Of a stretch of 64,000 nucleotides of DNA, positions 1-8,729 are shown in pieces (the stretch's first letter is position 1; every line of letters begins with the position of its first letter). The notes below the pieces were generated by a model. That model was not told the DNA's origin and searched no databases. It saw only the letters and a program-made list of their open reading frames with translations. The translations under genes were made by a program, and so were the position numbers. The stretch comes from Georgenia_B sunbinii (GTDB taxonomy: Bacteria > Actinomycetota > Actinomycetes > Actinomycetales > Actinomycetaceae): assembly GCF_036421855.1 (NCBI RefSeq), contig NZ_JAZGOK010000009.1; one strand, 5' to 3'.

Positions 1-1
1 C

Positions 2-2356
2 ATCACCGGCAACGGCCGGATCGGTGGGCTCGTCGGTGACTCCACGGGTGTCGTGCGCGATTCCTACTCCACCGCGGACGTGCGCTCGCGCACGACCGAG
101 GCGGGCGGCGTCGTCGCGGTCGCGCTCGGCGGCTCCACCACCGAGCGCGTCTACTCCAGCGGGAACGTCACCTCCGACACCCGGAACGTCGGCGGCGTGG
201 TCGGCTATGGCTACGCCGGGACCGTGGTCGAGCACGTGATCTCGCTCAACGAGTCGGTGACCGCGCCGTCGTACGCGCACGCCGTCGTCGGGCGGGTGCT
301 CGCGGGGCAGACGGCGGACCTCGCCGGCAACCTCGCCACCGACGCCTCGTTCGTCAGCGTGAAGTCGCTGTCCGACGCCCCGGCCGAGGACAACCTCCAC
401 GGTCGGGTGGTGCCGGCGGCGGAGACCGAGAGTCAGGGCCTCTACGCGGACACCCTGGGCTGGGACTTCGACGGCACCTGGGCCTTCGACGCCGTGGCGC
501 AGCGCCCGGTGCTCCAGGGCAACACCGAGGAGTACGTCGTGCCGCGCCCGCCGGGCGAGCCCAACGCCGACGGCTACTACGAGATCGGCACGGCCGCCGA
601 GCTGGCGCAGCTCACCCGGTTCCCCGGTGAGAACTTCGTGCTCACCGCGGACCTCGACCTCACCGAGGTGACCGACTGGCAGCCCCTGGGCGGTCTGCGG
701 CCCTTCACCGGTGAGCTCGACGGTGCCGGCCACGTCGTCACCGGCTTCACGTCGGCGAACGGCGGCTTCATCAACATCAACAACGGCACTGTCCGTGACC
801 TCGGGATCGTCGACGCCACCGTCGACCTCGACGGCGGCCGCGTGGGCATCCTCGCCAACGTCAGCAACGGGACGGTGGAGAACGTGTTCACCACCGGCAC
901 CGTCAGCGGCGGCTCGCGGGTCGGCGGGGTCCTCGGTGACTCCGGCGGCGTGGTCCGCGACGTCTACTCCACCGCCGACGTCCACACCCGCGCCACCGAG
1001 GCGGGCGGCGTCATCGGCGTGGCGCTTGCCGGCTCGGTGACCGAGAACGTCTACGCCACCGGTACGGTCTCGGCCGGCACCCGCAACATCGGCGGCGTCG
1101 TCGGCTACGGCTACACCGGCACCGAGATCCGCGACGTGATTGCACTCAACCCGAGCGTGACGGCGTCGAGCTACGCGCACCGGGTGCTCGGCCGGGTGCT
1201 CGGCGGCAACACCGCGACGCTGGCCAACCTGTGGGCGAGCGAGGCGCTGGTCGCCGAGACCGTCTTGACCACCGAGCCGGTCGGTCCCACCGGATGGATG
1301 GGGGCGACGGCGTCGCTGCGCCAGACCCGCGACGCCGGGTTCTTTGCCGACACCCTCGGCTGGGACCTGGACTCGGTGTGGACCTGGCACGAGGACGCCG
1401 GGCGTCCGGTGCTGCGAGTGGTGACCGAGGAGTACACCGGCGAGCCGGTGGAACCGCTGCCGCCGCTCGACCAGCCGGCCCTCGAGCAGGACACCGACGG
1501 GTTCTTCCTCATCGAGGAGCCCGCCGACCTCGCCGAGATCGCCGCCTACCCGGCGGCCGACTTCCGGCTCGGCGGCCCGCTCGACCTCACCGGGACCGAG
1601 CAGCCGCAGATCGCCGATCTCACCGGGACCCTCGACGGCGCCGGGCACAGCATCACCGGCTACGACTCCGCCACCGGCGGGCTGGTCACGGTCAACAACG
1701 GCACCGTCACCCGGCTCGGCCTCGTCGACGCCGCGGTGACCACGAGCAACGAGAACGTCGGGCTGCTCGTCGACACCAACAACGGCGAGGTGAGTCAGGT
1801 GTGGACCTCCGGGTCGATCACCGGGCACGCCACCGTCGGCGGCGTCGTCGGCTACTCCAACGGCCAGGTCCGCGACGCCTACTCGACGGCAGACGTCACC
1901 GCCGACGGCGGGCGGCAGTCCGGCGGGGTCGTCGGCATCACCGGCCGCGGCAGCCTCACCGAGCGGGTCTACGCGACCGGCGCGGTCGAGACGGTCGACA
2001 ACCAGAACGCCGGCGGGATCTCCGGCTACGCGTACACCGGCACCACGGTGCGCGACAGCTTCGCGCTCAACGAGTCGGTGACCGGGTTCAGCCAGGTCAG
2101 CCGGGTCGTGGCCCGGGTGCTGAACGGGGACACCGCGACGATGACGAACAACTACGCCTCCGAGGCGCTGGTGGTCGGCGTCGAGACGGTCACCGCCGAG
2201 GGGCCCGACACCCAGCGCGGCGAGACCAAGACCCTCGCCGAGGTCGCCGACGTCGCCACCTGGCGCGACGGCCTGGGGTGGGACTTCGACCAGGTGTGGC
2301 AGTGGGACACGGAGGCCGGACGTCCGGTGCTCCAGGACGCTCCGGAGGAGAACTGA
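2..2356 (+). CDS. GLUG-repeat surface protein, 5' end outside window
   Basis: The reading frame is open from the first complete codon at position 2 to a TGA at 2354-2356, so the N-terminus lies outside the window. About 784 residues are visible. They form three similar blocks of roughly 300 residues; the second starts near base 560 and the third near 1490. Each block has an entry segment (DGYYEIGTAAELAQL, LDGAGHVVTGF) followed by GLUG-type beta motifs such as GGVVGYGYTGT and VENVFTTGTVSGGSRVGGVLGD. GLUG repeats occur in secreted, surface-exposed adhesins and peptidase-associated proteins of Gram-positive bacteria. The C-terminus (QDAPEEN) carries no sorting signal or membrane segment. The next gene begins 2 bp later and does encode an anchored protein, so the two may act together. 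No catalytic domain is visible. The family call is fairly sure, the role is not. Confidence 0.75.
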   Translation: MTGNGRIGGLVGDSTGVVRDSYSTADVRSRTTEAGGVVAVALGGSTTERVYSSGNVTSDTRNVGGVVGYGYAGTVVEHVISLNESVTAPSYAHAVVGRVLAGQTADLAGNLATDASFVSVKSLSDAPAEDNLHGRVVPAAETESQGLYADTLGWDFDGTWAFDAVAQRPVLQGNTEEYVVPRPPGEPNADGYYEIGTAAELAQLTRFPGENFVLTADLDLTEVTDWQPLGGLRPFTGELDGAGHVVTGFTSANGGFININNGTVRDLGIVDATVDLDGGRVGILANVSNGTVENVFTTGTVSGGSRVGGVLGDSGGVVRDVYSTADVHTRATEAGGVIGVALAGSVTENVYATGTVSAGTRNIGGVVGYGYTGTEIRDVIALNPSVTASSYAHRVLGRVLGGNTATLANLWASEALVAETVLTTEPVGPTGWMGATASLRQTRDAGFFADTLGWDLDSVWTWHEDAGRPVLRVVTEEYTGEPVEPLPPLDQPALEQDTDGFFLIEEPADLAEIAAYPAADFRLGGPLDLTGTEQPQIADLTGTLDGAGHSITGYDSATGGLVTVNNGTVTRLGLVDAAVTTSNENVGLLVDTNNGEVSQVWTSGSITGHATVGGVVGYSNGQVRDAYSTADVTADGGRQSGGVVGITGRGSLTERVYATGAVETVDNQNAGGISGYAYTGTTVRDSFALNESVTGFSQVSRVVARVLNGDTATMTNNYASEALVVGVETVTAEGPDTQRGETKTLAEVADVATWRDGLGWDFDQVWQWDTEAGRPVLQDAPEEN

Positions 2357-2358
2357 CG

Positions 2359-3135
2359 ATGAGGACCACCATGAGAAGCATGCTGATCGGCGCGGGTGCA
2401 CTCGCGCTGGGCGGGGCCGTGCTGGCCCCCGCCGCGGCCGACCCCGCCATCACCCACGAGGCGAGCCCGGCCGACGGCGGGTACGCGGACGTCGTCGTCA
2501 CCACCGGCGCCGAGCTGGCGGGGGAGTGGCTGAGCGTCCTCGTCATCGACGAGGACGCTGACGCCGACGCCCCGGCCACCGCGGACATCGTCTTCGTCGA
2601 GCAGCGGCAGCTGGACGACGACGGCGGGCTCGCCTTCCGGGTGCAGCTCCCGTCCGGCGAGCTGGGCGGGTACGACATCGCGCTCAACACCACCGGCGGC
2701 ACCGAGCGGTACCTCGCGCCGCTCGACGGTGTCGAGGACCCGGGGCCGGAGCCGGAGCCGACGGACGAGCCGACCGATGGGCCGACGGAGGAGCCGACTG
2801 ACGGGCCGACGGCCGGGCCGGGTGACGGGCCTGACGGCGAGCCGACGGACGAGCCGACGGGTGGTCCGACCGATGGTCCGACCGACGGGCCGACCGCGCC
2901 AGGCGATGGCGACGATGACGGTGCGGGTGGTGCGGGCGCCGACGGATCGGGTGACGGCTCGGACGGTGGCGGCTCCGGCGCTGACGGGTCTGGCGCCGGA
3001 GGGGCCGACTCTGCTGGCGACGACTCCGGCGGTCAGCTCAGCCAGACCGGTGCGCCGGTGGCGCTCGCCGTCGTCGTGGCGCTCGCTGCCATTGCCGGTG
3101 GCGTCCTGCTCAAGGTGCGTCGCTCCCGCGCCTGA
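2359..3135 (+). CDS. Small surface protein with LSQTG-type sorting signal
   Basis: This encodes 258 residues. An N-terminal Sec signal (MRTTMRSMLIGAGALALGG, cleavage near AAADP) is followed by a globular part of about 90 residues, then a long Pro/Thr/Glu/Asp/Gly-rich linker with PTDGPT-type repeats (about residues 130-205). The C-terminus has LSQTG, a hydrophobic stretch (ALAVVVALAAIAGGVLL) and a basic tail (KVRRSRA), the layout of a sortase substrate. LSQTG departs from the canonical LPXTG, so the exact sortase class is uncertain. The start ATG lies 2 bp after the stop of the GLUG-repeat gene, which indicates one operon. The acidic linker probably spans the cell wall. The ectodomain was not recognised; it may help anchor or expose its neighbour. 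Confidence 0.8.
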   Translation: MRTTMRSMLIGAGALALGGAVLAPAAADPAITHEASPADGGYADVVVTTGAELAGEWLSVLVIDEDADADAPATADIVFVEQRQLDDDGGLAFRVQLPSGELGGYDIALNTTGGTERYLAPLDGVEDPGPEPEPTDEPTDGPTEEPTDGPTAGPGDGPDGEPTDEPTGGPTDGPTDGPTAPGDGDDDGAGGAGADGSGDGSDGGGSGADGSGAGGADSAGDDSGGQLSQTGAPVALAVVVALAAIAGGVLLKVRRSRA

Positions 3136-3166
3136 GAGGCGTGAGTCGCGCCGGTGAGGCGTAGCC

Positions 3167-3199
3167 GTGAGGCCCGGACCACCGAGGTCCGGGCCTCAC
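3167..3199. terminator. Perfect hairpin between convergent genes
   Basis: Two 14-bp arms (GTGAGGCCCGGACC and its exact complement) enclose a 5-nt loop. It lies 31 bp after the surface-protein stop and 86 bp from the stop of the leftward GlgC-like gene. There is no U-tract, as is usual in high-GC actinobacteria. It could serve both directions. Confidence 0.75.
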
Positions 3200-3284
3200 C
3201 TGCGCTTCGACGCGATCTCGGCTGACAGCATCCGGTAGGTCTCGTCCGCGTCGGTCGGCGCCGTGTAGAACGCAGCCGTGAGGC

Positions 3285-4526
3285 TCAGGTCGTGCTGCCC
3301 GGCTCCATGCGAGCGCCCGGGTCGAGGGTGGTGCCGCGCCTCACCACCGCGTCGGCGCCGACGAGGGTGACGACGAACTCCCGCAGCCGGCGGGCGCGGG
3401 GAGCGGCACCGACGGTGCTGTCCCGGCCGACGCGGACCCGGCGGTCGAGGACAGCGGTGTGCACCGTGGCGCCCGACTCGACGACGACGCCCTCGAACAG
3501 CACGCTGTCGACGACCCGTGCGCCGGCTTGCACCACGACGCCCGGGCCGAGCACGCTGCGCTCCACCTCACCGTGCACCACCGCACCAGGGGCGAGCAGG
3601 CTGTCCCGGACCGTGGCGCCGTCCCGGACGTCGGCCGGCAGGCCGGTCGCCGGCGCGCTGAGCACCGGGCGGTGAGGCTGGGAGAACACGTCGATGCGGC
3701 CGCGGAGCAGGTCGCGGTGAGCCTGCAGGTACGCCTCCGGGCGGCCGACGTCCTTCCAGTAGCCGCTGATCGGCTGGGCCAGCAGCGAGCCTCGGGCGGC
3801 CAGCGCGGGCAGCAGGTGGAGGGCGATGTCGCCCAGCCCCGTGTCGTCGGCGCCGGTGTCGTGCTTCCGGCGGCGGAGGCGTTCCAGCTCGCCGAGCAGC
3901 ACCCTGCGGTCGAGCACGTAGATCTCGGCGGCCACCGTCCCGCCGTTCGGGTGCTCCGGCTTCTCCGCCGTCGAGGTGACGCGGCCGTCTGCACCGGTCT
4001 GCACCACGACGTGGTGGACGGCCTCGGTCACCCCGACCTCGGCCGTCACCATGGTGGCCTCGGCGCCGGCCTCCCGGTGGGCGGCGAGCACCGCGGCGAT
4101 GTCGACGTTGTGCACGTGGTCGGCGCTGCACACCACGAGCAGCTCGGCCCCGTGCTGCTCGATGTCGTCACGCATCTGATCGAGGTCGTCGGCGCTGCCC
4201 GCCGCGAACCCGCTCTGCACCGCCGACCCGGCCCCCTCCTCCGGCGGCATCATCCGCAGCCCGCCGCGGCTCCGGTCGAGGTCCCACGGGCGGCCGTGGG
4301 CCAGGTGCCGGTCCAGCGTCCGCGACTGGTACTGCACCGAGATCCAGACGTCGGTGATGCCGGCGTGCGCCAAGCTGGAGAGCGGGAAGTCGATGAGGCG
4401 GAACCCGCCGCCGAACGGCAGCGCCGGCTTTGCCCGTTCCCGCGTCAGCACATCCATCCGGCTGCCGTGCCCGCCGGCCTGGATCACGCCGAGGACCGTC
4501 CCCCCGGCACCCGCACCCTCGGTCAT
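3285..4526 (-). CDS. Glucose-1-phosphate adenylyltransferase-like nucleotidyltransferase
   Basis: This encodes 413 residues, close to the usual GlgC length of about 400-430. The N-terminal nucleotide-binding signature is clear (QAGGHGSRMDVLTRERAKPA, then GGGFRLIDFPLSSL at about residues 37-50). Further motifs are VCSADHVHNVDIAAV, the expected metal and sugar-phosphate site, and STAEKPEHPNGG. The C-terminal third has hexapeptide-like repeats (VVHGEVERSVLGPGVVV, VVDSVLFEGVVV) typical of the left-handed beta-helix of GlgC. The family makes ADP-glucose for glycogen or other alpha-glucans, but related enzymes use other sugar phosphates. No glycogen genes lie beside it, so substrate and physiological role are inferred. 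It is convergent with the surface-protein operon. A short hairpin (GGTGCCC/GGGCACC) sits upstream at about 4564-4585. Confidence 0.8.
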   Translation of the reverse strand: MTEGAGAGGTVLGVIQAGGHGSRMDVLTRERAKPALPFGGGFRLIDFPLSSLAHAGITDVWISVQYQSRTLDRHLAHGRPWDLDRSRGGLRMMPPEEGAGSAVQSGFAAGSADDLDQMRDDIEQHGAELLVVCSADHVHNVDIAAVLAAHREAGAEATMVTAEVGVTEAVHHVVVQTGADGRVTSTAEKPEHPNGGTVAAEIYVLDRRVLLGELERLRRRKHDTGADDTGLGDIALHLLPALAARGSLLAQPISGYWKDVGRPEAYLQAHRDLLRGRIDVFSQPHRPVLSAPATGLPADVRDGATVRDSLLAPGAVVHGEVERSVLGPGVVVQAGARVVDSVLFEGVVVESGATVHTAVLDRRVRVGRDSTVGAAPRARRLREFVVTLVGADAVVRRGTTLDPGARMEPGSTT

Positions 4527-4741
4527 CCCCGCAGCGTAGGTCCGCGCCGTCCGCTGCGCGCGCGGTGCCCCGGTCGCCGGGCACCGGGCGCCCGGGCGCT
4601 GGGGCGCGGGCGCGGCGAGGGATGAGCGGGCTAGGGCGATGCTTCGGGGGTTTGCATCAAATACCTGTGGTCGGGCCCCCGGATGATGATCGGAAACCCC
4701 GTTTCACCCTGGGGGTGGGGAAGCGGGCAGGTGCAGCTGGG

Positions 4742-6421
4742 TCAGCCGGCGGCGCCGTAGTGGTCGACGACGTGGACGTCGAGCGGGAAGTCCACCGGGA
4801 AGCTGCCGAACAGCAGGCGCCCGGCGCTCGCGGCCGCCTCGCGCACCACCCCGGCTACCTCGTCGGCGAGGTGCGCCGGGGCGTGGATGACGACCTCGTC
4901 GTGGAGGAACAGCACGAGGTGCGGGCCGGTGGCCACCGCGCCGGCCACGACCCCGGCCACGCCGTCGGCGACCGGTGCCGCGAGCGTCCGCAACCGGCCG
5001 CGCAGCTCGGCGATCCAGCACAGCGCCCACTCGGCGGCCGTGCCCTGCACGATGAAGTTGCGGGTGAACCGGCCCCAGTCCCGCGACTGCCGGCCGGCCC
5101 GCCGGCGGTCCTCCTCGGTGGCGTCCTGCTCGCTCGCCCGGCGCTGCACCACGTCCCAGGTGCCGGCCGGTGGCGGGGAGGTGCGCCCGAGCCACGTCCG
5201 CACGACGCCGCCGGCCTCCCCGACCCGAGCAGCGTCCTCGACGGCCGCCAACGCTCGCGGGAAGGCCCGCACCAGCCGCGGCACGAGCTCGCCCGCCTCG
5301 CCGGTGGTCGCGCCGTACAGCGCCCCGAGCATCGCGACCTTCGCGTGGGCCCGGGTGTCCACCACGCCGGTGTCCACCAGCCCCTGGTAGAGGTCGGTGC
5401 CGCGACCGGCGTCGGCCATCCGCGGGTCGCGGGACATCGCGGCGAGCACGCGCGGCTCGAGCTGAGCGGCGTCGGCGACGACGAGCCGCCAGCCCGGGTC
5501 GGCCACCATCGCGGCGCGCACCGCCTTCGGCAGCTGCAGCGCGCCGCCGCCGCGGGTGGCCCAGCGCCCGGTGACCACACCGCCGGGGACGAAGTCCGGG
5601 TGGACCCGCTCGCGGGCGCCGGGGCCGGGCAGCACCCAGGCGTCGGACCACGCCCAGCCGTTGGCGGTGTGGAGCCGGGAGAGCTTCTTGTAGGTGAGGA
5701 GGGGCGCGATGGCGGGGTGGTCGATCTCGCGCAGCTCCCACGTCCGGGTGGTGCGAGCCTCGACGCCGGCGGACCGCAGCGCCCGCAGCAGCTCGGTGGG
5801 GGAGTCGACGTTGAGCCGCGGGGCGTCGAGCGCGGCGCGGACCTGCGCCGCGAGCCCCACCAGCGCCACCGGCACGGCGCCCGGGTAGGGGCGTGGCCCG
5901 AGGAGGTCGGTGAGCAGGCGGTCGTGCTCATGACGGCTCCACGGCATGCCGTCGTGGCGCATCTCCGCGGCGGCGAGCGCACCGGCGGACTCGGCGGCGA
6001 GCAGCGCCGCCAGCCGGCCACGGTTCGGCGCGGTCGCCAGCGCGGCTCGCTGCCGGCGGTACTCGCCGAGCACCTGCGACGGCGCCATCGGGAAGGACTC
6101 GAAGAGGGTGGGCGGCGCGTCCGGGCTCGCGGCGTCGGGTACCTGCCAGCTGTCGGCGTCCGGCGGGGCGCCGACGGCGCGACCGAGGATGGTCCGGCAC
6201 AGCGTGAGGTCGTGGGCGCGCGCCACCCGCACGCCCCGGGCGAGCAGGCCCGGGTAGGTCGCGGCGGTGTCCGCCCACACCCACCGGGGGCCGTCGGCCT
6301 CGAGCTCGAGCACCCGGGCCGCCAGCTCCTCACGCGGCACGACCTCCGCGGGCTGATCCGCGCCGGGCTGCCACGGCGACAGGTGGACGCCGTCCGCCGA
6401 CTCCGCCACGACGATCTCCAC
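4742..6421 (-). CDS. DNA polymerase I-like protein (actinobacterial short family A polymerase)
   Basis: This is a 559-residue family A DNA polymerase with no 5' nuclease domain. Polymerase motif A is VADAAQLEPRVLAA (Asp near 317). Motif B is the R...K...YG helix in RAHAKVAMLGALYGATTGE (about 357-371). Motif C is LFLHDEVVIHAP (Asp near 508). The first 180 residues correspond to the region called a 3'-5' exonuclease in PRK14975-type proteins, but I do not see an intact DEDD exonuclease set. I chose the GTG at 6421 because translation from there gives the compact family start (VEIVVAESADG) and the usual length; an upstream in-frame ATG at 6571 would run through the divergent promoter region. It is probably a specialised repair polymerase in addition to a full-length PolA elsewhere. 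Confidence 0.85.
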   Translation of the reverse strand: MEIVVAESADGVHLSPWQPGADQPAEVVPREELAARVLELEADGPRWVWADTAATYPGLLARGVRVARAHDLTLCRTILGRAVGAPPDADSWQVPDAASPDAPPTLFESFPMAPSQVLGEYRRQRAALATAPNRGRLAALLAAESAGALAAAEMRHDGMPWSRHEHDRLLTDLLGPRPYPGAVPVALVGLAAQVRAALDAPRLNVDSPTELLRALRSAGVEARTTRTWELREIDHPAIAPLLTYKKLSRLHTANGWAWSDAWVLPGPGARERVHPDFVPGGVVTGRWATRGGGALQLPKAVRAAMVADPGWRLVVADAAQLEPRVLAAMSRDPRMADAGRGTDLYQGLVDTGVVDTRAHAKVAMLGALYGATTGEAGELVPRLVRAFPRALAAVEDAARVGEAGGVVRTWLGRTSPPPAGTWDVVQRRASEQDATEEDRRRAGRQSRDWGRFTRNFIVQGTAAEWALCWIAELRGRLRTLAAPVADGVAGVVAGAVATGPHLVLFLHDEVVIHAPAHLADEVAGVVREAAASAGRLLFGSFPVDFPLDVHVVDHYGAAG

Positions 6422-6580
6422 GCCCGGAGCGTACGACGCCTCGGCGCCGGCCGGTGACGCCCCGGTGCGCCCACCGTGCCGACGGCAGGGCTCGGACGTA
6501 CGCTGATGGTTGACAGCGTCAGTGATGACGTCCACCGGCTGGACCGGGACGTCTCGCGGCGCTCCAGCCAAGGAGCCGCG

Positions 6581-8569
6581 ATGGGCAGCGCAGCGACGGA
6601 CGACCGCGAGGGACGCGGCCGAGACTTCCCTGAGCAGATCTTCGCGGTCGCCTCACCGGTGTCCGTCGGCGGTCGCTCGTTGTTCTCCCCGGACCTCCGG
6701 GTGACGGCCGCGACCATCAGTGAGTTGGCGTGCACCGAGGATGCCGTCCGGCGGGCGGTCGTCGCGCTGGAGCAGGCGGGGTTCGAGGTGCTGCAGGCCA
6801 CGAGCCTGATGGTGAACTTCGCCGGTCCGTCCGAGCTGTTCGAGGCTGCCTTCGGTGCCCGGCTCTTCACCGAGGATCGGCCGGTCATCAAGCCGGGCTC
6901 CGTCGCGACGACGGGCACCTTCATCGACAACATGGGCAGCACGACGAGCGGGCTGATCGAGACCGCGGGGACCCCGTTCGGCGAGGTGCTGACCGGCGTG
7001 GCCATCGAGGAGCCGTACTACGTCGACGTCGTCGCGGCGGATCCGCCGAACGTCGACTACTGGCACCTGTCGCTGCCGACCGAGCTGGCGGCCGCGCTCA
7101 AGTCCGACCTCGCGCACCGGTCGGTGACCGGCGACGGCGTGCGAGTGGCGATGGTCGACACCGGCTTCCAGCGGCACCCCTTCTTCGCCGAGCACGGCTA
7201 CCGGGTGGAGCCGGTGGTGCTGGGGCCGGGCACCGCCGACCCGGACCTCGACGAGAACGGCCACGGCACCGGGGAGTCGGCCAACATCTTCGCGGCGGCG
7301 CCGGGCGTCACGCTGCTGCCGGTGAAGACCGCTGCCTCGTCCGGCGCGCTGGTCAACGTGACGGCCGCGTTCAACGCCGCCGCGGCGCTCGCGCCGGACA
7401 TCATCACCAACAGCTGGGGCTCGAGCCAGCCGACCGGGCCGTTGAGCGCCGCCAACCAGGCACTCGCCGCGGCGGTGGCGAGCACCGTCGCCAGCGGCGT
7501 CGTCGTGGTGTTCTCGGCGGGCAACGGCTCGTGGGGCTTCCCCGGCCAGCACCCGGACGTCATCGCCGCGGGCGGCGCCTACCTCACCCTCGACGGCGAG
7601 CTGCGGGCGTCGGACTACGCGAGCGGCTTCGTCTCGACGATCTACCCGGGACGCCGGGTGCCGGACGTCTGCGGCCTCGTCGGGCTGCTGCCGCACGCGA
7701 TGTACCTCATGCTCCCGGTGCCCGCCGGCTCGGTGATCGACGAGGGCAACGCCGGCGGCAGCCACCCCGACGGCGACGAGACCGCGCCGGACGACGGGTG
7801 GGCCGCCTTCAGCGGTACCTCGGCCGCAGCCCCGCAGCTCGCCGGTGTCTGCGCGCTGCTGATGCAGACCGCACCGGGCCTTGCCCCACCGCGGGTGCGC
7901 GAGCTGCTGCGGGCCTCGGCCCGGGACATCACCACCGGCAGCAACCACCCGGAGTTCGGCCATGAGGCGGTCGCCGGGCCGGACACCGCCACCGGCCACG
8001 GCCTGGTCGACGCGTACGAGGCGGTCGTCCTCGCGCGGGAGGAGGTCTCGGCGGTGGACGAACCGGCGCCCGGCGAGCCGGGACCAGAGGTGGCAAACCC
8101 GGCAGACCCGGCGCCGTACGAGCAGGTCCTGCCGGAGCGTGCGCCGGGCGAGCCGTCCCCGGCTCCGGTGGACGCCGTCGCCGGCAACGACGGTGACGGC
8201 GAGGGCGGACCGCCCGTCGTCGCGATCGTCATTCTCCGGCCGGCCACCGAGAGCCATGGCCCGGGCCCGGCGACGGCCGCGCTGCTCGGGCAGGCGCCCC
8301 GCGCCGAGACGGTCACCGACGTCGCCGCGGCGCTGGTCCGCGCGGGCTTCCGCGTCGGTCCGCCCAACGGGCCGACCCTCGCGGTCGAGGCGTCCACCGC
8401 GGTGTTCGCCGAGTTCTTCGGCACCGCACCCGTCCTCGCCGCCGACGGCGGATGGACGACGCCGGCCGGTGACGAGCTGCCGCTCGACGCGGCGCCGGCG
8501 GAGGTGCGCGGGGCGCTCACCGCCGTCGTCCTCGAGCGTCCGGCCGAGCTGCACCGGCCGGACCGGTAG
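6581..8569 (+). CDS. S8 family serine peptidase with two prokumamolisin-like flanking domains
   Basis: This encodes a 662-residue subtilase. The triad is Asp192 (RVAMVDTGF), His228 (NGHGTGES) and Ser414 (FSGTSAAAPQLAG); oxyanion-region sequence ITNSWGSS is also present. The start ATG at 6581 is preceded by AAGGAG 5 bp upstream. No signal peptide is visible, so secretion by Sec is doubtful. About 60 residues before the catalytic domain (AVVALEQAGFEVLQATSLMV, then ELFEAAFGARLF) resemble the activation prodomain of kumamolisin-type peptidases. A second, similar segment lies at the C-terminus (AAALVRAGFRVGPP, FAEFFGTAPVL, ELPLDAAPAEVRGALTAVVL). An acidic, proline-rich linker (about 485-540) joins them. 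The duplicated prodomain-like unit is unusual for S8 enzymes. The substrate is unknown and the gene appears monocistronic. Confidence 0.85.
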   Translation: MGSAATDDREGRGRDFPEQIFAVASPVSVGGRSLFSPDLRVTAATISELACTEDAVRRAVVALEQAGFEVLQATSLMVNFAGPSELFEAAFGARLFTEDRPVIKPGSVATTGTFIDNMGSTTSGLIETAGTPFGEVLTGVAIEEPYYVDVVAADPPNVDYWHLSLPTELAAALKSDLAHRSVTGDGVRVAMVDTGFQRHPFFAEHGYRVEPVVLGPGTADPDLDENGHGTGESANIFAAAPGVTLLPVKTAASSGALVNVTAAFNAAAALAPDIITNSWGSSQPTGPLSAANQALAAAVASTVASGVVVVFSAGNGSWGFPGQHPDVIAAGGAYLTLDGELRASDYASGFVSTIYPGRRVPDVCGLVGLLPHAMYLMLPVPAGSVIDEGNAGGSHPDGDETAPDDGWAAFSGTSAAAPQLAGVCALLMQTAPGLAPPRVRELLRASARDITTGSNHPEFGHEAVAGPDTATGHGLVDAYEAVVLAREEVSAVDEPAPGEPGPEVANPADPAPYEQVLPERAPGEPSPAPVDAVAGNDGDGEGGPPVVAIVILRPATESHGPGPATAALLGQAPRAETVTDVAAALVRAGFRVGPPNGPTLAVEASTAVFAEFFGTAPVLAADGGWTTPAGDELPLDAAPAEVRGALTAVVLERPAELHRPDR

Positions 8570-8676
8570 CCGCCCGGCCAGCACCGGCCGACGAACACCG
8601 GCCCTGCCAGCCCGGTCTACCAACTGCGCCCGACCAGCACCCGCCAGCCACGTGGCCGCCGCCACGGTGTGGCCGA

Positions 8677-8707
8677 TTGCACTCCGGGCAAAGTTGCACG
8701 CAGTGCA
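8677..8707. promoter_or_regulatory. Possible TetR operator/promoter region
   Basis: TTGCAC occurs twice, 17 bp apart (8677-8682 and 8694-8699). The second copy is part of the inverted repeat TGCACGCAGTGCA (8695-8707), which ends 22 bp before the TetR-family start codon. This is a plausible autoregulatory site. No clear -10 hexamer was identified. Confidence 0.4.
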
Positions 8708-8729
8708 GGCGAGGCGAAGACTAGTCGGT

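Noticed and set aside
4638..4658. GATGC-N11-GCATC between the polymerase and GlgC-like genes as a terminator or operator
   Set aside because: Five-base arms with a long loop are too weak to support.
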